Origin: Mytilus californianus
Taxonomy: Eukaryota > Mollusca > Bivalvia > Mytilida > Mytilidae
Reading direction: 5' to 3'
Length of the DNA: 64,000 nucleotides
Assembly: GCF_021869535.1 (NCBI RefSeq)
Contig: NW_026262668.1
Location: forward strand, 70,453,558 to 70,517,557
Part shown: positions 12,599 through 25,188 of the stretch, piece after piece
Layout: each line of letters begins with the position of its first letter
Position numbering within the stretch: the first letter of the stretch is position 1
Notes under the pieces: generated by a model
Told to the model about the DNA's origin: nothing
Databases searched by the model: none
What the model saw: only the letters and a program-made list of their open reading frames with translations
Made by a program: the position numbers and the translations under genes

Positions 12599-13796
12599 CT
12601 CATAGTTCATAAATGTTACATGACTGCAATTGTCACACAGCAAAATAAATGAAAGTATTAGTTATGTCGAGTGTAAAAGCAAAACAGAAATATATTTGTC
12701 ATATGATGAAACAATAACTTTTAATCCTGTTTAATGAAGCTTTGGTTGTCTATTAGAAGTTTTATAGATTTATTATCAGGTCTGATACAATGAACCACAT
12801 GTTTCTTTATATTTGAATTGAATGTCATAATATGTAATGAAAAGCCAAGTACAGATTGCCAAACTCATTTATTTCAAAAGAATGCCAAAATAAATAGTTT
12901 TTTTTATTATGATTTTATTATAATAATTTTGTTACTTCATTGTTTTATTTATTTACATATATATCATTAGAATAAATCAATCATTATATAGTATTACTGT
13001 GACTTGACTGTAAGTGTTGCTCTCCACCTATTGCAATTTATTCAAAATTATGACCAAATTGCAATTTGTTTTATAAACTGTTCAACTGGTCAGAAATTTG
13101 GACAAACTGCTGTAGAAAACCAGTCAAGTCGTGAAAGTGCAAGGTGATAAAATAAAGTATACTTACAATCCTATAAGACTTTAATTTCTCTTCAATGATG
13201 TTATGAAAAATTAGTCTTAACAATTTTCATACACTTTTTATTGTAATTGTCATGCTAAAGGTGATAGGTAGTAATTTTGAATTGCTATGAAAATGTCCAA
13301 ACTAAGCTTTCATACAATTTTTCTTTTGAAAAATCTTCTATATTCATAAGAATCAGACATCATTTGAATTAAAACATCTTATATTCAGTAAAATATATGT
13401 GAAATTACAATACGTTGTTACTGTGCTTATTATCTTGAAGGCTTTGGCCCATCATAATACCAATTGCTCAAACAGTTTACCAAAATTGCAGTTTGATTTC
13501 ATCTCAACAAACTGATTAACTGGTAAAATATTTTAGTCATTTGCTTCAGTGAAAGGTTGTTCCTATGAAGTATGAAGTGAGTGCAGTGAAATATACTTAT
13601 GTCTGTGTAATTAATGGGAATTAAACTAATCACCTACTATAATATAAGGCACTGGTTTAAAAAGGTCTGACTTTGACATGAAAACTTCTATCCTAATGAC
13701 ATTTTATAAATAATTAGTTCTTACAATTGTTTGGTGAGTCAATAACTTATTGCTTTCTAACATTTATTCACTCATTGTAAATAAAAAATTTCAAAG

Positions 13797-13865
13797 ATAC
13801 CAGGCTGATGATTTTGTGCGCCAGACACAAGTTTTGTCTACAGAAGACTCATCAGTGAGGCTCAA
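13797..13865 (+). repeat. Short dispersed mussel repeat
   Basis: The motif 'gtgcgccagacacaag' followed by 'agactcatcagtgaggctc' is one I recognise as a common mussel dispersed sequence. It sits in the spacer of the 2.4 kb inverted repeat. Confidence 0.45.
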
Positions 13866-14009
13866 ATAAGAAAATTGAAATGCCAATGTAAGTACGAAGT
13901 TGAAAAGCATTGAGGAAACAAAATTCTAAAAGGTTTTGCCAAATACTTCTTATAAGAAATCTAATCCTCTGGGGTAGAAAATCCTTAGTATTTTGAACAG
14001 TTTACATGT

Positions 14010-14355
14010 ATTAGTTTGTGATTAGGTCAGTTCAAGGGGAACCAAGTCTCGTTTCCATGGAGATTATATAGCCCCATCCCCTCGTCATGGTTCATTGAAT
14101 TTTACATAGTTTAAAAGTTAATGTTTGTGTTTAGGTTTATTTAAAGGGAACGACTTATGATAAGTCAATGGTATTTGGTATTTGGTTTGCAGTTGTATTA
14201 GCATTGGCAAATTTCATTTCCATGGAGTTATGTACCTTCTGTCATGGTTCATTGACTTTGAATATTTGCATAACTTACATGTTAAAGTATTCCTATTTTA
14301 ATTTCAACAGTTGCATTATCAATATTACAAAAAGGCGAGACATATCTCTGTTAAC
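14010..14355 (+). repeat. Truncated family-A-like 3' end
   Basis: It contains 'catggttcattgaatttt', 'catggttcattgactttg' and a terminal 'aaaaaggcgagacatatctc', matching the 3' terminus style of family A. No 5' hairpin is present, so it is 5'-truncated. The 14168-14377 ORF overlaps it and is not a gene. Confidence 0.45.
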
Positions 14356-14468
14356 AGTTCATTTTGCAAATTTATAATTTTGACCATTTGAATGATAATT
14401 CATGTCAACACAGTTTATTTTGCAAATTTATAATTTTTACCATTTGAATGATAATTCATGTCAACACA
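14351..14468. repeat. 60-bp tandem duplication, two copies
   Basis: A unit containing 'ttttgcaaatttataattt' and 'gaatgataattcatgtcaac' occurs twice in a row with few differences. Confidence 0.75.
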
Positions 14469-15101
14469 GAATTGCTGACTACTGGGCTGGTGATACCCTC
14501 TTAATTTACATAGGAATCTGTATGATTTATACAACTTTGAATGTGTCACATAATATGTTTTTCAACAGCTTTTTTTCAAAATTTTATTCATCTTAAAAAT
14601 AGATTAATAGTTTAATAATCATGGAAATAATGTTTATAACAATATTGATGAAATGTCAATATGAAGGAAGCTGACAGTTGACATAACAAAATGTTGCTGA
14701 TTTAAATGTGAACAATTATGCAATACCTTCCTGTTAGAAAACAAAGTTATAAATTATTAATCAACAAAACAATGTTTTGAACAAGTTATTTATAAAAAAT
14801 TATTTAGGATAGAAGTTTTCATGTCAAAGTTAGACCTTTTAAACCAGTGCCTCATATTATAGTACCCGATAAGTCTTTATTTTATTTGAATTTCATGACA
14901 TTGACAATAATTAACTGAAGTTGGATGGTAAGTATAACCTTATTTTACTGCTCTCACTTCACACTAACAACCTATCACTGAAGCAATTACTTGAAATATT
15001 TTACCAGTTGATCAGTTTTGTGGAGATGAAATCAAACTGCAATTTGGTTACCTATATAAGCAATTGGTATAGTAATAGGCCAAAGCCTACTGAATAAGCA
15101 C

Positions 15102-15204
15102 TGTAATAAGTTTCCATGGGGGATAACCTAAAATCATTATTCTTTGGAATATAGAAGACTTTTCGAAAGAAAAATTGGTTATGTCCCATGGAAACTTCCT
15201 TACA
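15102..15204. repeat. 103-bp palindromic insertion in the right arm of the 2.4 kb element
   Basis: The ends 'tgtaataagtttccatggg' and 'cccatggaaacttccttaca' are inverted. The left arm of the surrounding element lacks it, so it inserted after the large inverted repeat formed. Its loop holds an exact 31-bp copy (15147-15177) of sequence at 15275-15305. Confidence 0.65.
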
Positions 15205-15376
15205 ACATATTTTTATTTCACATAAATTTTACTGAATATAAGATGTTTTAATTCAAATGATGTCTGATTCTTATGAATATAGAAGACTTTTCGAAAGAAA
15301 AATTGTATGAAAGCTTAGTTCGGAAATTTTTATAGCAATTCGTGGAGAGCAACAATTACAGTCAAGTCACAGTAAT

Positions 15377-17613
15377 TTATTTACTGGATTTTTCGAAGTA
15401 AAAATTGGTTATTGATTTGGCGATGTACTGCAGGCGGGCGGGCGGCTGCCAAACAGTGTCAGTTCATTTACATGAAAACGCTTTGTAGAAATTTTTTCAA
15501 ATTTAAATATGTTGTTTCCTGTGACTAAATGAAGGTCAAGTTCAATTTTCACGATTTTAGCTTTTCTCGTTAGTCAGTTATAGCCCTTTTCCAAGAATTC
15601 AATTTTTGATGAATTAATCCATTTCTGTATGAAGGGAAATAACTCATTTTTAAAAAGATTTTTAAAAGACATTGTATTAATGATAAATGACATTTTGGAT
15701 TTTTTTTTTCTTTTCTTTGGTAAATTGTTTGAGGAATTTTGTGGTAGGTTTGTTTGTTATTCTGTATAAACTAATTGTCTGAGTGTGTGTTAATTTTAAT
15801 TTTTACTTTATCCTATTCCAGATTTGCAAATTCATTAGATAATAATCTATTTGTATTAAAGGATATATTTCATTACATTACATTGTGTAGATAAAGTTGT
15901 AGAATTTCATAGATAAGTTGCAGATCTTTATAAGTTTGTTACAAATGAAAGAAAAAATATTGGGAACTATTAACTTTATATATAAAGTTTGATTACACTA
16001 AGTGTTTTTAAATGATTTTCACCTTTTATCAAGATAACACACCCTCTGGTAATTTTCAATCACCCAATTATAATTGTAGTGACAGATTTATTTGAAAACT
16101 ATTAATTATATTAGATTATTTAATTGAAAATAAATATAACATCATATCTAATTTTAGAGAACTATAGTTAAATCATATCTAATTTTAGATTTACATTATT
16201 GGTTCATGGAAATAAAGTTATTTCCCTTTGAACAGAAATGGTTTATTTTTAAGAAGTATTTCATCAAAAATTGAATTCTTGGGGTTCCTTGATATGCTGA
16301 TTCTAGCAATGTACATAGATTTTGGATATTGGACCATAATAGGTAAATGTCCAATTTCAAATTTTTCAGTTCTTTGACCATATTAATTTCTAGTGCATTC
16401 CAACCAAATTATATCTTGAATTACCAGAACAGGACAAGGAGTTGAATGTTATATTCGTGCACCATTATACTTTTTGAACATAAATTAATGTCAACTTGAG
16501 TGGGTTTTTGTTTGTCATGTTTTCACCACTGCCTGATTATTAGGCAGATTGGCACTTAAAGAGAACCTTTCTCATATGGTATCTTCATATAAACCCTAAC
16601 ACCAAAGATGTCCATCAACCTTTCCTTTATAAAAACAAGTCAACAAGTTTTATCTTTTAATTAATGGAATACAATTTTCTTAACTTTTTGTATTTTGTGG
16701 TTTTCAGGTTAATGTTTTAGATAGATATAAGAAGATGTGGTATGAGTGCCAATGAGGCAACTCTCCATCCAAGTCAAAATTTATAAAAGTAAACCATTAA
16801 AGGTCAAAGTACAGCCTTTAGAGGCTATATTTCCTGAAGTTTTAGTTTTGAACCAAAAGTAATTTTTCAGACCAGATTATACGAATATCTGGTACAGATA
16901 AACATCCTAAGAACTTTCTGAATCTTATTTTCCGAAACAATTTTGAATGTATAGTTCTCCAGTGCTTATATAAAGGCAAATTTGAATATTTGACAATTGT
17001 AATGTAATTTTTTTTAAAAGAACAATATCCTTGAATTATGAGTTTGATGTAATAAATTCTGAAATATGGTTATGTATGTAAAGTATAAAACCATACAATT
17101 TCTTTACTCTGCGATTATTTTGTATTCTTTACTTTATTCAGAATTTTTTTCTATTGAATATACTAATCATGCGTCTACAACTGTTATTCTGTATTATACC
17201 CAAACTTATACAGGTGTTGATTGATTTGCTTTCCACTGGTCAGTTCCAATGGATTTTTTTCTGGAGCTATTCAAACATATGTTACCTATTGACATCAATA
17301 ATACAATAGTGAAACAGCTGACTTAACCTTTAAATTACAGGAGTTGAACCTGGTGTTTTTTTTAAAGCTACAATGACCATTTTTTTTTAAATTAGTCAAC
17401 AACAATATAAATGTATATTGATGTTACATAATATATTCTGACTGTAAATATTAAACAAGTGCATTATATGGTTATACTAATTTATATTGTTAAAAATAAT
17501 ATGCAATACATTAAATGTTATTCCACTTACATGATTTCTTTGTCATTATAAACATACACAACTGAGAGTCCAGTATTGCCATCAGGTGGCATGCATTCTT
17601 CAACCATTGTCTA
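15377..17613. other. Gene-free AT-rich stretch
   Basis: No coding region is supported. A degraded dispersed-repeat copy occurs at about 16715-16830. Confidence 0.4.
16715..16830 (-). repeat. Truncated dispersed repeat
   Basis: It begins 'gatataagaagatgtgg' and carries 'tgagtgccaatgaggcaac' and 'aaaccattaaaggtcaaag', the same family as 18527-19389, cut off after about 115 bp. Confidence 0.6.
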
Positions 17614-18049
17614 ATAAGGGCCCCGCCACATGCGCCTTATAGAGATCAGTCTTTCCGCCTGTCCGTAACAAATTGTGTGTGCTCAATATCGAGAGAACCG
17701 TTATAATTTCATACTTTACTTGACATGTATATTAACCAACATCAGAGGGTGTGTCATAATGTTTGTACAACTTCCTAGGTCAAAGTTCAAGGTCAAAAAC
17801 TTTGGTTTCAGTTGACAACCCCATGTCCTATGGTAAAGATCGTGTCCGCTCTATATCTTGAGAACTGTTATGATTTCAAAGTTTATACTTGACATGTATA
17901 TTAACCAACACCAGAGGGTGTGTCATAATGTATGAACAACTTCCTGGTCAAAGGTCAAGGTCAAAAGCTTCATATCAGCTTATCCATACAAATTTTTTAC
18001 CACATATTATTTAGAGTGGGGCCCACAGAGATGGCTCCCATCTCAATGA
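17614..18049 (+). repeat. Repeat family B, copy 1, two internal units
   Basis: It is bounded by 'aagggccccgcc' and 'tggctcccatctcaatgat'. Two internal units of about 168 bp each carry 'cttgacatgtatattaacc' and 'gagggtgtgtcataatg'. The same element with three units lies reversed at 37548-38176, so the unit number varies between copies. Confidence 0.7.
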
Positions 18050-18389
18050 TGCCTAGCTACTTTTCAAATATTTTACTGGAAGGAATTCCCTATTGAATGT
18101 TCCATTGCTCCAGTAAGATTTACTGCATATAGTTAAAAAAAATAATTCAGTCAACTGGCTTTTTATTTGGTCTATTATAGGATCTAAATAATGTCTTTTT
18201 CAATAAAGCATATTATTTTTCATTATCTCTTAATTGTTTTTCACCTTGAACTTTGACAGATCGAAAATTAGAAGAAGAAAAAAAAATGTATGTTTTCTCT
18301 GTTTATTAAGTTCGTTATAATTAGCATTTGAATTTTATCTGTAGATTTTGACCTCATTGATTATTCATACAATATATATAGCAAAAGTG

Positions 18390-19640
18390 CAACAATCAAG
18401 AGCTTTTCTCATCACTTGGCGTGCGTCGCCGGTCGTCGTCTTTTACATTTTACAAAAATCTACTCCTTCGAAACCACTGGGCCAAATATAACCAAACTTG
18501 ACCACAATCACCATTGGGGTATCTAGATATAAGAAGATGTGGTATGAGTGCCAATGAGACAAATGCTAGTGTGAATGGTGTCTTACTGTTATCATTCTGT
18601 AAAAGGAGTACCTTGAGTCCTATATTAAAAAGTTTTATCAGAAAACATTATCAAGGGCATTAACCAATCAGAAAAAGAACAGTTGTGTACCTGGAGTCAT
18701 ATGAAAGTTCTTAGACTTGACCTTCAGACAAGATGATATTGCCAGTCAATATTTGCATATTTTCTTTCATAAGAAGTTTGGCAAGCTAATTTTGGAATTT
18801 AAGTATAATAATAATCTAATAGATATAAGAAGATATGGTATGAGTGCCAATGAGACAACCCTCCATCCAAGTAAAAATTTATACAAGTAAACCATTATAG
18901 GTCAAAGTATGGTCTTCAACACGGAGCCTTGGCTCACACCGAACAGCAAGCTATAAAGGGCCCCAAAAATGACTAGTGTAAAACCATTCAAACAGGAAAA
19001 CCAACGGTCTAATCTATATAAAAAACGAGAAACGAGAAACACTTATGAACCACATCAATAAACGACAACCACTGAACATTAGGTTCCTGACTTAGAACAG
19101 GTGCAAACAAATGCAGCGGGTTTAAAGGTTTTAATAGGCGCCAACCTTCACCCTACCTGAAAGTTGAAACAATAGTTTAACATCACAACATAGAAAGACA
19201 CACTATCAAATATCAATTGTAATGGCTTAACTCACTCAAAATACATATTAACAAAAACAAGTGAACAAACACTGAACGAATAAATTTGATCTATGACACA
19301 ATGTAAATACAAAATTAATAAGGTATACATGGAGTAAGGAAATAATTTTTACAAAAATAATTTTGCTGTTCCTAGTACGAAAGTGAAAAATCTAGTTAAA
19401 AATGTGTCTGATGACCCCTCCTGCAAACCAAGAAGGCCGACATGGCTAAATATAGAACATAGGGGTAAAATGCAAGTTTTGTCTATTATTTTGAAAACCT
19501 TTGTAAATAGAGAAAATCTGACAGACATGAGCAAAAATGTTCAGAATGTTGAGCTATACCAATTGTCTTTAAACGTCAAAACTGTCAGACGACTTCTTTT
19601 ATTGTCTTTAAATCACAAATTTTACCATTTTTATACAACC
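18390..19640 (+). repeat. Older dispersed repeat split by an insertion
   Basis: The left part ends 'accacaatcaccattgggg' plus 'tatctag'; the right part resumes 'ctagttaaaaatgtgtctg' and 'atgacccctcc'. I recall these as continuous in mussel repeats. The DNA between (18527-19389) is a younger element. Confidence 0.5.
18527..19389 (-). mobile_element. Abundant mussel-type dispersed repeat, - copy, with target-site duplication
   Basis: The 863-bp insertion is flanked by 'atctag' at 18521-18526 and 19390-19395. Read on the - strand it matches 11057-12012, including about 260 bp of flank (18563-18822) lying beyond the first repeat end. It then ends with a second copy of the 'tgagtgccaatgagacaa' tail. 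No coding capacity is seen. Confidence 0.65.
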
Positions 19641-20905
19641 GCAAAAAAATTTTGTGGTCGTATATTGGTATGACATTGGCATCGTCGTCGTCCGAAGACA
19701 CATTGGTTTTCGCACTCTAACTTTAGTTTAAGTGAATGGATCTTTATGAAATTTTACCATAAGGTTCAATACCACAAAAGGAAGGTGGGGGTTATGGTAC
19801 CAACTGTTAAGGAATTAGGGGCCAAAAATAAGCATTTTTGTAACTTCCAGTCATAACTTGTGTTTTAGTGTATGGATCTCTCTGACATTGTACCACAAGG
19901 TTCCATATCACACAGGGAATGCTGGGATTGATTTTGGGGGTAATTGCCTCCAAATTTTAGGAATTAGGGGCCAAAAAGGGGCAAAAAACGAGCAGTTTTC
20001 TAGTTTCATGACAACAACTTGTGTGAAAGTGTATGGATCTTTTTGAAATTGTACTACAAGGTTCCATATCACAAAGGGAAAGCTCGAATTGAGTTTGGGG
20101 GTAATTGCCTAAAACGTTTAGGAAAAAGTGGCCAAAAATAAACATTTTTCTAGTTTCCAGACAATAATTCAATTCAAGTGTATGGATCTCTCTGAAATTG
20201 TACTGCAAGGTACCATACCACAAAGGAAAGGCTGGGATTGATTTTTGGGATAATTGCCTCAAAATTTTAGGAATTAGGGGTCATAAAGGGAAAAAAACCC
20301 CGCATTTTTCTAGTTTCAGGACAATAACTTGTGTGTAAGTGTATGGATCTTTATGAAATTGTACTACAAGGTTCCATATCACAAAGGGAAAGCTGGGTTT
20401 GAGTTTGGGGGTAATTGCCCTAAACGTTTAGGAATTTGGGGCCAAAAAACAAGCATTTTTCTAGTTTCCAGACAATAACTTGTGTTCAAGTGTATGGATC
20501 TCTCTGAAATTGTACTGCAAGGTACCATACCACATAGGGAAGGCTGGGATTGAGTTTGGGGGTGATGAATCATAAGGGGGTTAAAAAAATATGGGGGGGG
20601 AGGGGATTTTTTTTCTTTAAAATTTTCTATTTTAAATTGGTTATTTCTGATTTATATATAAAAGCAAATAATAATGATATGGTTTGAATAGGTAAATTAA
20701 AATTTTTTAAGTTCTTAGACCATATTCATTCTGTGTCAGAAACCTATGCTGTGTCAAATATTTAATTACAATCTAAATCCAGTGCTGTGTCAAATATTTA
20801 ATTACAATCTAAATTCAGTGCTGTATCAAGCTTGAATGTTGTGTCCATACTTGCCCCATCTGTTCAGGGTTTGACCTCTGCGGTCGTATCAAGCTGCGCC
20901 CCAGC
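19632..20905 (+). repeat. Repeat family C, tandem core with 311-bp higher-order unit
   Basis: It opens with a small hairpin ('accgcaaaaaaattttgtggt') and closes with 'tgcggtcgtatcaagctgcg'. The core marker 'gtgtatggatct' (first copy variant) occurs at 19734, 19868, 20029, 20179, 20339 and 20490. Spacing alternates about 160 and 150, so 19868-20179-20490 is a dimer of exactly 311 bp. ORFs on both strands here are repeat artefacts. Confidence 0.7.
20747..20818. repeat. 36-bp tandem repeat, two copies
   Basis: The unit 'tgctgtgtcaaatatttaat' plus 'tacaatctaaatccag' occurs twice with one substitution. Confidence 0.85.
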
Positions 20906-21615
20906 GAAGCATTTTATTTCCATTTTTGCCGACTATCTTGAAAACTATAATAGATAAAGAGAAACTTTAAATTGCAAAAATTATCACCAAGACATGTTCT
21001 ACAAATAAGTTTGCATGGTCGAAATCATCAGTCGTCTCCTTATTAGAGTTATTGCCCTTTGATGAAGATTTTTACCAATTTTTGCGTTTTTGCCTAATAT
21101 CTTAAAAATGATAATAGATAAATAGAAACTTAAATAAATAAAATAAGAAAAAGGATCAGCAAGACAAAATCCACAATTAAGATAATATGGAGGAAATCGC
21201 CCGCTGACTCCTTATTGGAGTTATTGCCCTTTCATAATGATTATCACCTTTTTTTTTGATTTTTTTTTTTGCGTTCTGCCTTATATGATAAAGATTACAA
21301 TAGATAAATAAACACTTTAAATCACATAAATGATCAGCAAGTCAAGATCTACTAACAAGTCAATTTTTGCTGATATAGTTAGTAGACTGTCACTCTTTAT
21401 AGGAGTGATTGCCCTTATATGAGGATTTTTTTTACCCTTTTGTTTTTTGAGCAAAGACTAAAGAAGATAGAGAGAAACTAATCAGCAATACAAGATCAAC
21501 AAAACTGAGATTTTTTTCATGAATCTATTCTCATCTACAATGTTGGAGAGTGTCCTTTGTTGAATATGCACATAGACCAATGTGAGTGATACAGGCTCTT
21601 TAGAGCCTCTATTTT
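20906..21615 (+). repeat. Repeat family D, three to four diverged tandem units
   Basis: Units are marked by 'ataatagataaa', 'agagttattgccctt' and a following T-rich stretch. Markers lie at about 20948, 21110, 21297 and 21459. It ends 'acaggctctttagagcctc' (a hairpin) plus poly-T. Confidence 0.6.
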
Positions 21616-21960
21616 TTTTTTTTTTTTTTTTAGCTCAAAAGATGTTTTGAATGGAATAAGTTTAAATTTATAAATAATTGTCTTAGAAATGGAACTGTTT
21701 ACATTAGACTAACAAATATAGAAAACAAAATATGTAAGAAAAAAAACCCCTAAAAATGACTAAATACTTAGAAAATTAAATGTGACTGGATAAAAGGAGC
21801 AATCAGTCAAATTTATTTAAGTAAACAGAATTCAAATGAAACTAACTAGATATGGACAATGTAACTGTAGGAGGAGATGGCCGGACAAACCATATGATCT
21901 CTTTATGCAGTTAGTACCAAAATCAAAGTGCTGGATAGCACCTGTGGAAAGTTTGAAACG

Positions 21961-22093
21961 GTAGATGTGTATTATTTCAAATAGGTTGTAGATGTGTATT
22001 ATTTCAAATAGGTTGTAGATGTGTATTACTTCAAATGGGTTGTAGATGTGTATTATTTCAAATAAGTTGTAGATGTGTATTATTTCAAATACG
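21961..22093. repeat. 27-bp minisatellite, five copies
   Basis: The unit 'gtagatgtgtattatttcaa' plus 'ataggtt' repeats five times, the last one incomplete. The '-' ORF with IIHIYNLFE repeats is a translation of it. Confidence 0.9.
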
Positions 22094-22503
22094 TATTTAA
22101 TCACAGCTTTGGGGTTTTTCCCTAAACCATTGTCTCATCAGCAATTATCAAAAATCACTTTTCCATATGTTTGTCATGTAAAATTTTGATAATTTATATT
22201 GCAACCTTAAACTGTAGATTTAAAATAATCAAATATACAGTAAGCTCTGTTAATTTCTTTCTGTGCCCATCCCATGTAAAGGGCCTGTGCTGTGATTAAG
22301 TATTTTTTATTGATTAAGGTCCTTCATATTTGTTTGTAGTAAATTGTATTATTACTAATTAAGCAGTTAGTTTTCTTGTTTTAATTGTTATATATTGAAC
22401 AAACTCGGACTACGATTAGTAGATTGTGTGGTTAACGGTTTTTTCCGACTTCTAAAAATTTTTACTTGATACAAGAAATAATTGTAACAGGATGCCGTTA
22501 CGA

Positions 22504-24324
22504 AGTCTCCCAAACAAAGCTCCCATAATTAGTCATTCCCATGGTCGCCTGACATTGGGCAAAGTCCAGTACAAATTGGTTTGGTCTAGTAAAGTGATAT
22601 GCATAAGTGACGCCTAGGGATTAACCATGTATGTCATTCAAATCTTCTTGAAATCATGAACAGGAATATATATGGTTTAGGGGTGGGGATCTCGACCGTT
22701 TACAAGTTCTCAAAAAAGGGGGCGGGTGGTTGATTCTCAGGGGACTCTTTATTTCATTTGATTTGTTTTATTGTCCATACAAGAATATAAATGGTTTTGG
22801 GGTGGGGATCTTGACCGTTTACAAGTTCTCAAACAGGATGGGGTTCGGGTAACCCCCAGGGACTCCCCTATATTTCATTTGATTTGTTTTATTGTCCCGT
22901 ACAAGAATATATATGGTTTTTGGGTGGGGATCTCGACCGTTTACAAGTTTTCAAAAAGTTAAGTTCCCCTATATTTCATTTGATTTGTTTTATTGTCCCA
23001 TACAAGAATATATATGGTTTAGGGGTGGGGATCTCGACCGTTTACAAGTTCTCAAACAGGATGGGGTGGGGGTGACCCCCAGGGACTCCCCCTATATTTC
23101 ATTTGATTTGTTTTATTGTCCCATACAAAAATATATATGGTTTTGGGGTGGGGATCTCGACCGTTTACAAGTTCTCAAACAGGAGGGGGTGGAGTGACCC
23201 CCAGGGACTCCCCCTATATTTCATTTGATTTATTTTATTGTCCCGTACAAGAATATATATATGATTTTGGACTGGGGATCTCGACCGTTTACAAGTTTTC
23301 AAAAAGAAGGGGGTGGGGGTGACCCCCGTTAACTTCCCCTATATTTCATTTGATTTGTTTTATTGTCCCATACAAGAATATAAATGGTTAAGGGGTGGGG
23401 ATCTCGACCGTTTACAAGTTCTCAAACAGGATGGGGTGGGGGTAACCCCCAGGGACTCCCCCTATATTTCATTTGATTTGTTTTATTGTCCCTGTACAAG
23501 AATATATATGGTTTTGGGGTGGGGATCTCGACCGTTTACAAGTTCTCAAATAGGAGGAGGTGGGGTGACCCCCAGGGACTCCCCCTATATTTCATTTGAT
23601 TTGTTTAATTGTCCCATACAAGAATATATATGGTTTAGGGGTGGGGATCTCGACCGTTTACAAGTTCTCAAACAGGAGGGGTGGGGATGACCCACAGGGA
23701 CTCCCCCTATATTTCGTTTGATTTGTTTTATTGTCCCGTACAAGAATATATATGGTTTTGGGCTGGGTATCTCGACCGTTTACAAGTTTTCAAAAAGAAG
23801 GGGGGTAGGGGTGACCCCCGTTAACTTCCCCTATATTTCATTTGATTTGTTTTATTGTCCCATACAAGAATATATATGGTTTCAAGGTGGGGATCTCGAC
23901 CGTTTACAAGTTCTCAAACAGGAGATGTGGGGTGACCCAGAGGGACTCCCGCTATATTTCATTTGATTTGTTTTATTATCCCATACATGAATATATATGG
24001 TTTAGGTGCGGGGATCTCGACTGTTTACAAGATAAAAGCCCATTCTTAAATTGAAGGGGGTGATCCCAGGGACTCAACCTATATTTTAGTTGATTTGTTT
24101 TATTGTCCTGTGATCATTACTGAAGACCGCGTGTTTCTATCACTTACTGTTCTCAAGTTATAGTCATTTGAAAATTAAAAAAAAATAAAATCCCATAGGG
24201 TTCTTTAGTAAATCCCTCCCTTCTGTAGGCCCCTCAAAATACCCATAAATAGACCACAAGAAGAAAAATAATAAGAACTGAGCAAAAACAATAAGTCTCC
24301 AAACTTTGTTTGGGAGACTTAATA
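22504..24324 (+). repeat. Repeat family E, about 12 tandem units of about 122 bp
   Basis: Each unit carries 'gggatctcgaccgtttacaa' and 'atatttcatttgatttgttt'. Units run from about 22655 to 24110. Flanking 'gtctcccaaacaaag' (22506) and 'ctttgtttgggagac' (near 24305) are inverted copies and may be the element ends. Several overlapping short ORFs here ('YISFDLFYCP' repeats) shift frame between units and are not proteins. Confidence 0.78.
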
Positions 24325-24346
24325 ACAAATAGTATATACGAATTTT

Positions 24347-24410
24347 GTCATAGTCCGATTTAGTAATAGGCCGAGTTTGTTATAGTCCGAGTCAGTTATG
24401 GGCCGAGATG
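24347..24410. repeat. 16-bp tandem repeat, four copies
   Basis: Units are gtcatagtccgattta, gtaataggccgagttt, gttatagtccgagtca and gttatgggccgagatg. Confidence 0.8.
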
Positions 24411-25158
24411 AGATACCAGGTTACTTTCGATACACCCCGGCTTTTACGTCTCTAATAAACATTTGTAATAATCGTAGTAAAAATAGCGTCGAAAAATGTT
24501 CATTCATGAAATATTTTAAATACGGTACTAGTATTTATTTTCTCTTCAACCGGAGAACGTGCCGGAAACCCCTGAAACCGGGATTATTGTACTCCCGTCG
24601 GGAGGTACACATATATGGATCTCACGCATGTCTGGGGAATACCGATAAAAGCATAACGTAGAAACTGCTGTCTCGTCACGGTAGATGTTTATTGATTTTA
24701 ATTTCCGCGCAGCGCAGATCCGCGAAGTAGTGTTTGTGATAGCCATTTTCAAAAAAAGTTGAATTCATTTGAATTATCGATGAACATTCAGTACATTTTA
24801 ATTCAAGCTGTAAGCTAATCAAAATAGAAGTAACTCAAAATTTCAAAAGCATCTTCCTAGAATTAGTATTCAAACACTAGTACTACATATCTAGGAGTAG
24901 AACACTTGCGATAGTCTGTCCAACTTCCGGTTTGAGGCCGATGCCTTAGGAAAGTATATTGCTATAGCAAGCTATATCAAACTTTCAAAAAATGACTAAG
25001 TCCAACTACCTGTCATTTTCGGAATATTTAAAAGAAATCAAAATCCTGTGGCCATGCACACCTCCATTATGTGTATGAACAATTACATCCTACAAAATAT
25101 TAAAGCTGTACCTCCAAAACTGTAGGAGGAGATAGCCGGACAAACAATTATCCTAATC

Positions 25159-25188
25159 CGGACGGACGGACGGACAGATGGACGGACT
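25159..25188. repeat. GGAC microsatellite-like run
   Basis: 'cggacggacggacggacag' is followed by 'atggacgga'. Such runs often mark the start of bivalve satellite-bearing elements. Confidence 0.7.

Larger units (their letters stand above)
12993..15376. mobile_element. 2.4 kb inverted-repeat (palindromic) element
   Basis: The outer ends match in reverse complement ('attactgtgacttgactgta' at 12993 against 'tacagtcaagtcacagtaat' ending 15376). Matching then continues inward through several blocks to about 13760 and 14730, for example 'cactggtttaaaaaggtc' on the left against 'gaccttttaaaccagtg' on the right. The arms are diverged, so this is old. The roughly 1 kb centre holds other repeats. It could be a fold-back or MITE-like element, or two inverted copies of one repeat. 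Confidence 0.7.

Noticed and set aside
22771-24054. Run of overlapping ORFs with repeated 'YISFDLFYCP' motifs
   Set aside because: They follow the 122-bp tandem unit, whose length is not a multiple of three, so frames change between units. It is a satellite, not a repeat protein.
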